In this document: one piece after another, positions 16,244-24,048 of the stretch
How the letters are laid out: the number at the start of each line of letters is the position of its first letter
How positions within the stretch are numbered: the first letter of the stretch is position 1
Assembly: GCA_018397055.1 (NCBI GenBank)
Contig: JAGTQS010000002.1
Location: forward strand, 20,248 to 45,419
Source: Candidatus Bathyarchaeota archaeon
GTDB lineage: Archaea; Thermoproteota; Bathyarchaeia; Bathyarchaeales; DTEX01
Length of the DNA: 25,172 nt
Reading direction: 5' to 3'
Position numbers and translations under genes: made by a program
Notes under the pieces: model-generated
Databases searched by the model: none
What the model was told of the DNA's origin: nothing
Seen by the model: the letters and a program-made list of their open reading frames with translations, nothing else

Positions 16244-16831
16244 TTATTCACGCAGTCTGCCTTCGAGTTTACTTACCCACTTGTTGTATTCCCGAACTGC
16301 CATAAGGCTCTCAAGCTCTTCTTCCAGAATCTGTGAATTATTCGGCTTTATTTCAACTATCCACCCTTGGTCATAAGGATCTTCATTTATGATTCGCGGG
16401 TTAGTTTTCAGGTGTTCGTTGATCTTGACTATTTTTCCACTTATAGGCGAATAAACATCAAATATGAACATCCATGTTTCCACAGCACCCAACGGCTCAA
16501 GTTTTTTAACGCTTGCATCAAGCTGATCGATGTGTACTTGTATTATGCCTTTAAGATGCTTGGCGGCATATTCGGATAGGCCAACTCTGAAACTACCATC
16601 AGGAGTTGCTTGCACCCATGTGTGTTTGGGAGAGTAAAGCAATAATCCTGGAGTTTCTAACATCTTATGTTTTTCAGTTAAAAGACCCTCTGTTCGCATG
16701 ATTTCCTCAAGTCGTAAGCGAATTGCCTCTGAAACGAACTCTGAAGTACTTCTATATCGACCTGTTTTGATAGCTTTCTCAACTTCGTTGGTTAACTCTT
16801 CTCTTATGCTTATTGTTTTCCATTTACCCAT
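16244..16831 (-). CDS. Ribbon-helix-helix DNA-binding domain fused to a GcvH-like domain lacking the lipoyl lysine
   Basis: This 195-residue protein fuses two parts. Residues 1-45 (KTISIREELTNEVEKAI, YRSTSEFVSEAIRLRLEEI) form a classic CopG/NikR-like ribbon-helix-helix DNA-binding domain. Residues about 65-187 follow the glycine-cleavage H protein closely: YSPKHTWVQ, FRVGLSEYAAKHLKGI, GAVETWMFIFDVYSPISGKIVKIN, NEDPYDQGWIVEIKP and a C-terminal YNKWV helix. In true H proteins the segment reads ESVKAV, with Lys lipoylated; here Met121 takes that place, so lipoylation there is impossible. I infer a transcription factor using an H-protein fold as sensor or interaction domain. It starts at ATG 16831, with GGAGCTG about 14 nt upstream. 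It is divergent from the AbrB-PhoU gene and upstream of the TauE/SafE gene. Confidence 0.85.
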   Translation of the reverse strand: MGKWKTISIREELTNEVEKAIKTGRYRSTSEFVSEAIRLRLEEIMRTEGLLTEKHKMLETPGLLLYSPKHTWVQATPDGSFRVGLSEYAAKHLKGIIQVHIDQLDASVKKLEPLGAVETWMFIFDVYSPISGKIVKINEHLKTNPRIINEDPYDQGWIVEIKPNNSQILEEELESLMAVREYNKWVSKLEGRLRE

Positions 16832-16860
16832 TTCTTTTCAGCTCCTATCAGATTTGATTT

Positions 16861-16895
16861 ATATATACATTAAAAGCTAAATATATACCTAATGT
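16861..16895. promoter_or_regulatory. Promoter/operator-like repeats upstream of the RHH-H-protein gene
   Basis: ATATATAC is repeated at 16861-16868 and 16881-16888, 20 nt (about two helical turns) apart. The arms ACATTA (16867-16872) and TAATGT (16890-16895) are complementary. A TATA-like box on the minus strand overlaps the first repeat. RHH proteins bind short repeated half-sites, so autoregulation here is plausible but unproven. Confidence 0.4.
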
Positions 16896-16972
16896 TTATA
16901 TAATTAAAATTAGTAAATACTATAAATATTTTAAAAATTGACAACAAGGGAGACTGTTCAAGGAACAACATA

Positions 16973-16987
16973 ATCTAATCTTTAGAT
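16973..16987. repeat. Short palindrome upstream of the AbrB-PhoU gene
   Basis: Arms ATCTAA and TTAGAT are separated by 3 nt, about 120 nt before ATG 17103. This is a candidate operator in the shared divergent region. Confidence 0.35.
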
Positions 16988-17012
16988 ATAAAATGCTAAT
17001 AAAAATCAATAT

Positions 17013-17041
17013 TAAGAAAAGAAAAAATGGAACTTTTCTTA
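17013..17041. repeat. 9-nt inverted repeat upstream of the AbrB-PhoU gene
   Basis: TAAGAAAAG and CTTTTCTTA are perfect complementary arms around an 11-nt loop. They sit just before the TATA-like AATAAATATAAAAC (17057-17070), a position suited to a regulator or TFB-proximal site. Confidence 0.45.
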
Positions 17042-17102
17042 TCCAGAAGATGAGATAATAATAAATATAAAACAAATATTGTAAATAATAGTAAATACTT
17101 TC

Positions 17103-18194
17103 ATGGTTGTGATAATATTGGAAGGAAGAAAAATACAAAAAGTTGGATATTCAACAATGGCAGTTTCACTTCCAACAGAATGGGTCAAACAAAACAACAT
17201 TAAACCCGGCGATCTTGTTTTTCTTGTGCAAGAGAAAGACAGCACCTTAAAAGTTCTACCAAGCCATAAAGCACAAAGAGAAGAATCAGAAGAAGTTATA
17301 ATTTATGCTGATGCTTGCAAGGAACAAGGTATGCTTGAGAGGATAATAATTGGTAGCTACCTACTTGGGCGTGAGGTTATTAGAATTACGTCTTCGACCA
17401 GAATTGAAAAAATACATGTCGATGAGGTTAGAAAGGTTATTCCCAAACTCATTGGGCTGGGAATATTGGAAGAAACATCAAACAGTATTCTACTTCAATG
17501 TTCTATTGATCCAACAAAATTCAAACTGGACATGTTAATTAGACGATTATCAATAATAGCTGCAACAATTCTATCGGAGACAATGCAATCGCTTCTTGAT
17601 AATAATAAATCTTTAGCTGAAGAAGCTATCAGCAGAGAAGAGGGCGCAAATACAATATATTTCTTGGCTGTACGTTTACTCATTTCAGCACAGGCAGAAC
17701 CTGAAATTGCTGAACAAATAGGTATTGAGGATGTTGTCTTAATTCCGGCTATTCGTCTAATTTTGCAGTGTTTAGAGCTAATTGCTGACTATTCGCAGGA
17801 TATTGCTAAAAAAGTCATTCTTTTACAATCCAATGAGAAAACATTATCTCAAGATGTCATTCAAAGAATATACCATCTGGGAGAGCTGGTTTTAACTGTC
17901 TTTCAAAAAGCTATAGACTGTGCTTTCACTAGGAATCTTGAAATTGCCAACAGCTTATTGCAAATTAGCGATGATGTAGATGTCGAAACAGAGAGACTTA
18001 TTCGTGAACTACCAGCAGTTCCATACTTAAGAGCCATTGTTTCATCTCTGGACAAAATATCTGATATGGGCGCAATCATAGCCGAACTTGCAATTAATGG
18101 CGCCTTAAGAGAACCTAGTAAATATGTAGAAAACATCGTAAAAACAGTTAAACACGAACGAATAATGCCATTCCAAGCTAAGAAAGGGAAATAA
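17103..18194 (+). CDS. AbrB/SpoVT domain-PhoU domain regulator
   Basis: This 363-residue protein opens with a swapped-hairpin AbrB/SpoVT DNA-binding domain (about 1-50: RKIQKVGYSTMAVSLPTEWVKQNNIKPGDLV). It continues with helical PhoU-like repeats (about 145-345), including ISREEGANTIYFLAVRLL and ISDDVDVETERLIREL, whose acidic residues suit the family's metal sites. Related archaeal proteins are annotated as phosphate-uptake regulators, but no phosphate transporter lies nearby. The neighbours are an anion exporter, the RHH-H-protein fusion and the Hdr/Mvh operon, so another small anion or redox signal could be sensed. The start is ATG 17103; a GTG at 17109 is possible. A TATA-like box about 39 nt upstream predicts a short leader without a ribosome site. 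Confidence 0.88.
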   Translation: MVVIILEGRKIQKVGYSTMAVSLPTEWVKQNNIKPGDLVFLVQEKDSTLKVLPSHKAQREESEEVIIYADACKEQGMLERIIIGSYLLGREVIRITSSTRIEKIHVDEVRKVIPKLIGLGILEETSNSILLQCSIDPTKFKLDMLIRRLSIIAATILSETMQSLLDNNKSLAEEAISREEGANTIYFLAVRLLISAQAEPEIAEQIGIEDVVLIPAIRLILQCLELIADYSQDIAKKVILLQSNEKTLSQDVIQRIYHLGELVLTVFQKAIDCAFTRNLEIANSLLQISDDVDVETERLIRELPAVPYLRAIVSSLDKISDMGAIIAELAINGALREPSKYVENIVKTVKHERIMPFQAKKGK

Positions 18195-18350
18195 CATTTG
18201 TCCATTATTATTATGCTACGTTTAACATGAAAATACTTAAAAATGTATTAATAAATATAATAAGTACCAATATGAGGGATTACGTATACGAGAAATCTCG
18301 ACGAAGCAAATCAAAATTTTAATATTTTCTGTAAAATTCTAGCCCAAAAA

Positions 18351-18710
18351 ATGGCCCAACCAGATGATGAAGAAAAATGCAACGAGTTGGTTGACCCCAT
18401 AGAAAATTTACTCTATAAAAAATGCGTTTTAGCAAAATCAACAAACAAAAAAGCTCAACCCTTATTCTTGACCCTAGAGTCCAACAACCCCTTAATCGAT
18501 GTATTAGAAAATGAAAGAGAGGTTAAGGTTCTAGTTTGGCATCCCACCAAAAATTGGGAGTATATTGTAAAAACAGGGAAAAATGAGCTTGAGATATGTG
18601 CAGATATTTGTAAAAAAGTTAAATTTCCTCACATGAATATTCGAATCGAAGGAATGACGTCGAGAATCTGTAGTAATGGAGTTCTTGAAATAACCATACC
18701 AAAAGCCTGA
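18351..18710 (+). CDS. Divergent Hsp20/alpha-crystallin-domain protein
   Basis: This 119-residue protein has an N-terminal arm of about 45 residues and then an alpha-crystallin-like beta sandwich. Family landmarks are PLIDVLENEREVKVLVWHP (47-65), where Hsp20 proteins read PLVDV-x-E followed by a V-rich strand, a KVKFP strand (89-93), and the closing NGVLEITIPKA (109-119), the usual GVLxIxIPK end with an I-x-I motif. It carries five cysteines (10, 25, 83, 87, 107), unusual for small heat-shock proteins. The related CS/ArsA-Hsp20-like domain is another reading. The role is probably chaperone or scaffold. It starts at ATG 18351 with a TATA-like TTTTAATATTTT about 30 nt upstream. It is convergent with hdrB, with a T-rich run at 18728-18738 between them. 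Confidence 0.68.
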   Translation: MAQPDDEEKCNELVDPIENLLYKKCVLAKSTNKKAQPLFLTLESNNPLIDVLENEREVKVLVWHPTKNWEYIVKTGKNELEICADICKKVKFPHMNIRIEGMTSRICSNGVLEITIPKA

Positions 18711-18769
18711 CTCAATATAAGCATATATTTTCTTTTTTGGCTTGATGTTTATTGACGTAAAAGAGCTAA

Positions 18770-19645
18770 TCATTCTATCTTATTCAAGACACTATCTATC
18801 TTTATCTTATGAAATTCCAAAGCCAGTTCTTTTGGGTCAACTCCAATTGTGAGGCTCAGAAGTTCAGAGTAATGAAGAATGGGTAAATTGTGTTCTTCTT
18901 GGTACGTTGACTTCATGAGCACTTGGCCCAGATCCAAAGTAAGATAACAAAATGGACATATGGTAACGATGCAGTCTGCACCTGCTTTAGACGCGTTTAT
19001 GATTTTTTCTCTTGCAATGGCTAGGGCAACGTCGTCTGCATAGCCTCTTAGCAGTCCACCGCAACATTTTTGTTTGTTTCTATACCAGATGCTTTTGGCT
19101 CCTAGGGCTTCTATGAGCTCATCGTAAACATGTGGACGCTCCGGGTCGTCAAACTTAAGAACCTTGCTTGGTCTTAGCAGATGGCATCCTGAGAACGACG
19201 CTACTTTCAAGTCACACAACTTTCTAGTTATACTTGACTTAATTTTTTCTTTTCCTACATCCTCTGATAAAACTTGAAGGTAGTGCTTAACTTCTATGCT
19301 GCCTTTGAATTCTTTTCCAGCCTTTACAAGAATCTGATTGACCTTCGCTTTTAGTTTTTCATTCTGTTTTAATGTTTCGTTAGCTACCGTTAAAGATTCA
19401 AAGCAGCCACTACACAAAGTGATTATATCAAGATTGGCTTCTTCGGATAAGCAAATGTTGTACGCTGCGATTGCAAGACTGGTTTCCAAGTCTAGAGATT
19501 GCACTGGAGGGGGAGCACAACACGTCGTGCCTTCTAAATCTACTAAGCTGATGTCAAGTTTACTTAACGCTTTCCTAGCTGAAATCTCATAATTAGGTAA
19601 ACGTGCTGGGATAGTACATCCTAAAAACAAAGCATAGCTAGTCAT
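18770..19645 (-). CDS. hdrB: Heterodisulfide reductase subunit B
   Basis: HdrB is the catalytic subunit that reduces a heterodisulfide (CoM-S-S-CoB in methanogens) at two noncubane [4Fe-4S] clusters. The product is 291 residues, the normal size. Both CCG domains are complete: Cys10, Cys42-Cys43, Cys78, Cys81, and Cys154, Cys194-Cys195, Cys230, Cys233 (KCCGG, CPFC). The first reads TCCAPPP rather than the common CCPAPG, a modest variation. It is the last gene of mvhG-mvhA-hdrA-hdrC-hdrB. Its ATG overlaps the hdrC stop by 4 nt (ATGA), with GGAGG upstream, so it is translationally coupled. Without mcr genes in view, the physiological disulfide could be other than CoM-CoB. Confidence 0.93.
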   Translation of the reverse strand: MTSYALFLGCTIPARLPNYEISARKALSKLDISLVDLEGTTCCAPPPVQSLDLETSLAIAAYNICLSEEANLDIITLCSGCFESLTVANETLKQNEKLKAKVNQILVKAGKEFKGSIEVKHYLQVLSEDVGKEKIKSSITRKLCDLKVASFSGCHLLRPSKVLKFDDPERPHVYDELIEALGAKSIWYRNKQKCCGGLLRGYADDVALAIAREKIINASKAGADCIVTICPFCYLTLDLGQVLMKSTYQEEHNLPILHYSELLSLTIGVDPKELALEFHKIKIDSVLNKIE

Positions 19646-20151
19646 GATTCAGCCTCCTTTTTCAGCTGTAGATTATTAAATCCCGTTGCAGCCAATATTT
19701 TTCTCAAGGCATCAGTACCTGTGGATTTCAAAGGAGGCAAACCTATTTGTTCCCTTTTTCTTTCAATAAATTTCGAAACAGGTACAATTCTACCGTCGTT
19801 TATCAAGGCCGAGGCAAATTCTAAATACATATTTGGTAAATGGCCTTCTTCTGCAGCAATATTTCGCAAGGCAAAGAAGACATCAGCAACTTCAACCATC
19901 TGGGGGCATCGTTCCTGACAGTTGTAACATGAACTGCACAGCCATATTGCGTTGCTCTGAAAAACTTCTTGCCGTTCGCCAAGAAGAACAAGTCGGAAAA
20001 TCTCTCTTGGATTAAACTTTTCTGTTGTCTTTGCGACTGGGCAACTGCTTGCACAAGTTCCACATTGGTAACATAGTACTATGGTTTCTCCGCCGTATCT
20101 GCTTGAAACTTCCTTAGAAAATGGAACGTTGTATTCTTTGATTTTCGTCAT
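19642..20151 (-). CDS. hdrC: Heterodisulfide reductase subunit C
   Basis: HdrC is the small electron-transfer subunit passing electrons from HdrA to HdrB. It is 169 residues long with two [4Fe-4S] motifs: CYQCGTCASSCP (Cys27, 30, 33, 37) and CSSCYNCQERCP (Cys72, 75, 78, 82). The C-terminal part (FALRNIAAEEGHLPNMYLEFA and after) is the usual helical tail that contacts HdrB. It has no membrane segment, so this is the soluble HdrABC type rather than HdrDE. It starts at ATG 20151 with AAGGTGA about 6 nt upstream, 16 nt after the hdrA stop. The stop overlaps the hdrB start. Confidence 0.94.
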   Translation of the reverse strand: MTKIKEYNVPFSKEVSSRYGGETIVLCYQCGTCASSCPVAKTTEKFNPREIFRLVLLGERQEVFQSNAIWLCSSCYNCQERCPQMVEVADVFFALRNIAAEEGHLPNMYLEFASALINDGRIVPVSKFIERKREQIGLPPLKSTGTDALRKILAATGFNNLQLKKEAES

Positions 20152-20167
20152 GCTTGTTCACCTTTTC

Positions 20168-22588
20168 TTAAACCTCTTTCGAAAACCGTATTGGTCCCAG
20201 CTTTTCTAGTCTCTCAATCATTGTGCGCGCAGCCTCTGCGAATTTGTCACCTTCAACGAAGATTGTGTTGAAAAGCTCAACTCTTTCAGGTTCTATGCCA
20301 TATTCCTTGAGCAATGCCCTTGCTACATTGATTCTCGTTTCAACTTTCTTCACTCCATCTTCATGATGGCAGCCCTCACTCATACATCCCACTACCATAA
20401 CTCCTTGAGCTCCATATCTAATTGCCGCAAGAACATGTTCTATGCGAAGATAGCCAGTACAAGGAACCTTGACAGTTCTCACGTTGGTCGGATAGTCTGA
20501 CATGGTCATTCCTGCGGAGTCCACAGATGCACCGCCACATTCTGAGCAACAGAAAGCCAAAATGAGCGGTTTGTCCTGCCCTTTTATCGATAGAATAGCC
20601 CTAGTTTGCGAAAGCAGCTCACTTTGTTTGAAATGTCTAAGATCTATGGCATTTAGAGGACATGTTCCAACGCAAATTCCGCATCCTTCACATAAAAGAT
20701 CAGAAACCTTTGCAACTACGTGTTTTTCGTCGACATTCACCAGTTCAATTGCGTCATATGGACACGACACAGGACAAAATTCGCAATCACCACAATATTC
20801 CTCATTCACCACAGCGGTTTTTTGATCCTTAACAATTTTACCTGTGTTGAGGAACTTAACAGCCTTAAGTGCAGCTGAATGAGCTTGAAGAGAACTCGAC
20901 GGCGCATCTTTGGGAAAGGTTGATCCTCCACAAAGGAAAATTCCCCTCTTTTTTGTTTCAGTAGGTCTTAACTTGGCATTATATTCCTTAAAGAAGCCAT
21001 CTTCATCTGTTTCTATTTGCATGATTTCAGCTAGGGTTTCTGTATCCTCAGAAGGCACCATGGCTGTGGCAAGAACAACAAGGTCTGCCTCAAGTTCTAA
21101 GAGTCTTCTTAGGATAGAGTCTTCGACATCGACGATTAACAAGTTTGATTCTGGATCATGTGAGATTTCGGTAGGTCTGCCTTTTATGAATTTAACCCCT
21201 AATTCTCTAGCTTTTTCATAGTATTCTTCATGTTCCCGTCCAGTTGTCCTAATGTCTATGTAACATATTGAAACATCAACCTCAGGAAAAGATGTTTTAA
21301 TCATGATAGCGTGTTTAAGAGATATCATGCAGCAAATGCTTGAACAGTAGTCATTCCACCTTTTATCCCTAGATCCGACACATTGAACAAACACAATTCT
21401 TCTTGCAAATTTTCTGTCCGAGGGTCTAACAATTTTTCCTTGAGTAGGCCCAAAAGGGTCAAGCAGCCGTGCTAACTCAAGGTTAGTTATTACATCAGGG
21501 TATTCGCCATAGTGATATTCTTTGATGACGGAGGGGTCATACTCTTTGAACCCGGTTGCCACAATTATTGCGCCCACATTTAAGGTGGTGGTTTCAGGTT
21601 TCTGATTTAGCTCGATAGCATTGGTTGGACAAACTTGGACACATTTTTTACACTCATTAAACTTACATGCTTTTTCGTCGATAACGTAAGTTGGTGGATA
21701 AATATTTGGAGTAATTGTGTAAATAGCCTTTCGATTCATTAGGTTTACATTGTATTCGTCTGGCACCTCAACTGGACAAACTTCAGCACAAAGGTTACAA
21801 CTTATACATTTTGTTTCATTAATATACCTTGGCTTTTTTTCAAGTATTATTTTGTAATTCCCAGCCTGACCGTCTACACCGACAACTTGACAATTTGTAT
21901 GAATTTTTAAGCCTTGAATGGCCGCGATTCCTGAACGGTAAATACACTTTCTAGAAGTGTGCGTTATAGTCTTCACGTCTGAGGCAGGGGATTGTATACA
22001 AGCAGCACAGTCATCAGTTGGGAAAAATCGGCCGGCGCGGGCTGCTATTCCTCCTAAGAACGGAGCTTTCTCAACAAGATGAACCTCGAATCCTAAGTCA
22101 GCTAGATCCTCAGCTGCTTGCATGCCTGATATTCCGCCGCCTATTACTAGAACTGATTTTACAGCGGGAAACTCAAGCTTATGAATTGGTTCAAGGATTT
22201 TGGCTCTATCGATAGCCGCAAGTAACATCGCTTTAGCTTTTTCTGTTGCTTCTAAGGGAACATTTCTGTGAGGCCAGGCACAATGATTTTTTAGATCGAT
22301 TACTTGTACAAAGTTTTGGTTAAGACCAGATGCCTCGGCTGCTTCGACGATCTTTATTTCGCTTAGCTTAGGTAGGCTTTCAGCAACAATAAGTCTGTTC
22401 GCCTTTTGCTCTTTAATTGTTCTTATTATTGTTTGTAACCCCGAGCCTTTCCAAAACTCTGTTCCTCTTTCGACAACGGTAACTTCTGGAATCTCTTTAA
22501 GAAAAGATGTTAGATTGTCAAAGTCTAGAATTTCGATTAATGCTTTTCCGCAGTCAGATAAAAATACGCCAATTTTCAGGTTTTCCAT
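20168..22588 (-). CDS. hdrA: HdrA with C-terminal MvhD domain (flavin-bifurcating subunit fusion)
   Basis: HdrA is the FAD subunit of soluble Hdr, proposed to bifurcate electrons between ferredoxin and the disulfide. Numbered from the GTG at 22597, the FAD loop VIGGGISG lies at 151-158 and a Cys-containing CAACIQSP insertion at 197-204. Ferredoxin-type motifs lie at 264-274 and 311-323, the QCVGSRD/CSSICC block at 406-423, and two further 4Fe-4S motifs at 602-612 and 636-646. From about 677 the chain becomes MvhD (AFCCSECGGASVDSAG, VPCTGYLRIEH, VVGCMSEGCHH), the [2Fe-2S] subunit that docks the hydrogenase, so one protein does the work of two genes. The ATG at 22588 is chosen for its AGGTGA site, 5 nt upstream; the GTG overlaps the mvhA stop. 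Confidence 0.93.
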   Translation of the reverse strand: MENLKIGVFLSDCGKALIEILDFDNLTSFLKEIPEVTVVERGTEFWKGSGLQTIIRTIKEQKANRLIVAESLPKLSEIKIVEAAEASGLNQNFVQVIDLKNHCAWPHRNVPLEATEKAKAMLLAAIDRAKILEPIHKLEFPAVKSVLVIGGGISGMQAAEDLADLGFEVHLVEKAPFLGGIAARAGRFFPTDDCAACIQSPASDVKTITHTSRKCIYRSGIAAIQGLKIHTNCQVVGVDGQAGNYKIILEKKPRYINETKCISCNLCAEVCPVEVPDEYNVNLMNRKAIYTITPNIYPPTYVIDEKACKFNECKKCVQVCPTNAIELNQKPETTTLNVGAIIVATGFKEYDPSVIKEYHYGEYPDVITNLELARLLDPFGPTQGKIVRPSDRKFARRIVFVQCVGSRDKRWNDYCSSICCMISLKHAIMIKTSFPEVDVSICYIDIRTTGREHEEYYEKARELGVKFIKGRPTEISHDPESNLLIVDVEDSILRRLLELEADLVVLATAMVPSEDTETLAEIMQIETDEDGFFKEYNAKLRPTETKKRGIFLCGGSTFPKDAPSSSLQAHSAALKAVKFLNTGKIVKDQKTAVVNEEYCGDCEFCPVSCPYDAIELVNVDEKHVVAKVSDLLCEGCGICVGTCPLNAIDLRHFKQSELLSQTRAILSIKGQDKPLILAFCCSECGGASVDSAGMTMSDYPTNVRTVKVPCTGYLRIEHVLAAIRYGAQGVMVVGCMSEGCHHEDGVKKVETRINVARALLKEYGIEPERVELFNTIFVEGDKFAEAARTMIERLEKLGPIRFSKEV

Positions 22589-22593
22589 TTTTC

Positions 22594-22599
22594 TCACCT
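22594..22599 (-). promoter_or_regulatory. Ribosome-binding site overlapping the mvhA stop, setting the hdrA start
   Basis: AGGTGA contains the TGA stop of mvhA and lies 5 nt before ATG 22588. It favours that ATG over the in-frame GTG at 22597 and implies translational coupling. Confidence 0.6.
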
Positions 22600-24048
22600 A
22601 CTGATTTTTTTCAGTAATTGTTTTTTATGATCATAAATTTCGATTGTCAGCGGCATCTCGCCAAAAGCGTAATGGGTGGCACAAGCGAAACATGGGTCAT
22701 AAGCTCTGAAGGCCATTTCAACCTTGTTTAACAGTCCATCGTTAACTTCGCCTTTATGAATAAGACCCCTTGCTGCTTTCTTAATCGACATGCATATGCC
22801 AGGCGTGTTGTGGGTTGTAGCAACTATAAGATTCACCTTCTTGGCTAAAGCCTTCTCGTCTAAAATGTAGTGATGAATCAAGGTTCCTCTCGCTGCTTCA
22901 ACTATTCCTACACCTTCTCCTGGTTTTCCTAGATCGTTTCTTATGTTTTTACTTGTTATTCCTGGGTCTTTTGCCAGCTCCAGTCCTCGTTCCGCAGCAT
23001 ACAGCAGCTCGATAAGTCTCGCCCAGTGGAAAGCTAGCGTAGAGTGAACGGGCTTTCCACCGAGAGTGCTCATCATTTTTTCATATTCATCTTGAGCTAA
23101 AGGCGTCGCCATACCATCTGCGACATTCAGCCTCGCTAATGGTCCAACTCTGTAGATTCCGCTATCGACGCCATCAATAAGGTTTCTCCAGCCTACGTTC
23201 TTTAGGTATGGCATCTTTACGTACGTCCAAGGCTCAACATGCTCCTCTATTACGTCTAAATATTCAGAGGGGGAGAATTTTACGTATTCATGTCCTTCAG
23301 GGTCAACAACCCGTATGTTCCCATCGTAAAAGTTTAATTTATTATTCTTATCAACGGTTCCCATATAGTATGTCCTAAGAGTATAGTTTTCGCTTTTTAT
23401 CATTTCAACATAGTCTGAGTTTTTCAGAACTATGTCATTGAAGACCTGTAACGTGAACTTGGCGAAGTCTAGACAGCTTTCTAGCATTTTCACAATTTCC
23501 TGTTGCTCTTCCTTCGAAATAGACTTTGAAACCCCACCAGGTAACACATTAACGGGATGTGTTGGTTTTCCGCCAATTATGCCCGTAATTTTCTGTCCAT
23601 AGGCCCTATGCTCAATAACTTTTTTGGCAATGTCAAGGCCCACTTTTTCTATAACCCCAAGGATGTTTCTTTTGGCAGCCGGAGCGTCTGGTCCAACGAC
23701 GAAGTCTGGACCGCCTAGAAAATAGAAGTGCAGAATATGGTCGTAGATTATGTAGCCACAATACTCGAGTTCCCTTAGTTTCTTCGCTGTCTCAGTAGGC
23801 TCTGTTTGAAAAGCCGCATCAACCGCCTTCGCGCTTGCCATGTGATGAGCAACTGGACAAACTCCACAAATTCGCGTCGTAATAATAGGTAGGTCTTCAG
23901 CTCGTCTCCCTTCACAGAATTTCTCGAATCCTCTGAGTTCAGGAACCTGCAAGTACGCATCTTCCACCTCTTCTTGGTCGTTTAAGAATATTACGATTTT
24001 TCCGTGGCCTTCTAGCCTCGTTATTGGATCTATGATTACTTCTTTCAT
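22594..24048 (-). CDS. mvhA: F420-non-reducing [NiFe]-hydrogenase large subunit
   Basis: This is the catalytic subunit of a group 3c-like [NiFe] hydrogenase that oxidises H2 and feeds electrons through MvhG and the MvhD domain to HdrA. The Ni ligands are visible: RICGVCPVAHHM (Cys61, Cys64) near the N-terminus and DPCFACATH (Cys453, Cys456) near the C-terminus. The length of 484 residues is usual. About 25 residues (including GEMPLTIEIYDH) follow the last motif; some or all may be removed by a maturation protease, not present in this window. ATG 24048 overlaps the mvhG stop (ATGA), with AAGGAGG about 12 nt upstream. No FrhB-like F420 subunit accompanies it. Confidence 0.94.
   Translation of the reverse strand: MKEVIIDPITRLEGHGKIVIFLNDQEEVEDAYLQVPELRGFEKFCEGRRAEDLPIITTRICGVCPVAHHMASAKAVDAAFQTEPTETAKKLRELEYCGYIIYDHILHFYFLGGPDFVVGPDAPAAKRNILGVIEKVGLDIAKKVIEHRAYGQKITGIIGGKPTHPVNVLPGGVSKSISKEEQQEIVKMLESCLDFAKFTLQVFNDIVLKNSDYVEMIKSENYTLRTYYMGTVDKNNKLNFYDGNIRVVDPEGHEYVKFSPSEYLDVIEEHVEPWTYVKMPYLKNVGWRNLIDGVDSGIYRVGPLARLNVADGMATPLAQDEYEKMMSTLGGKPVHSTLAFHWARLIELLYAAERGLELAKDPGITSKNIRNDLGKPGEGVGIVEAARGTLIHHYILDEKALAKKVNLIVATTHNTPGICMSIKKAARGLIHKGEVNDGLLNKVEMAFRAYDPCFACATHYAFGEMPLTIEIYDHKKQLLKKISR

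Noticed and set aside
16244..16831. Ordinary glycine cleavage H protein
   Set aside because: The lipoyl Lys is replaced by Met, an RHH domain is attached, and no gcvT/gcvP genes are nearby.
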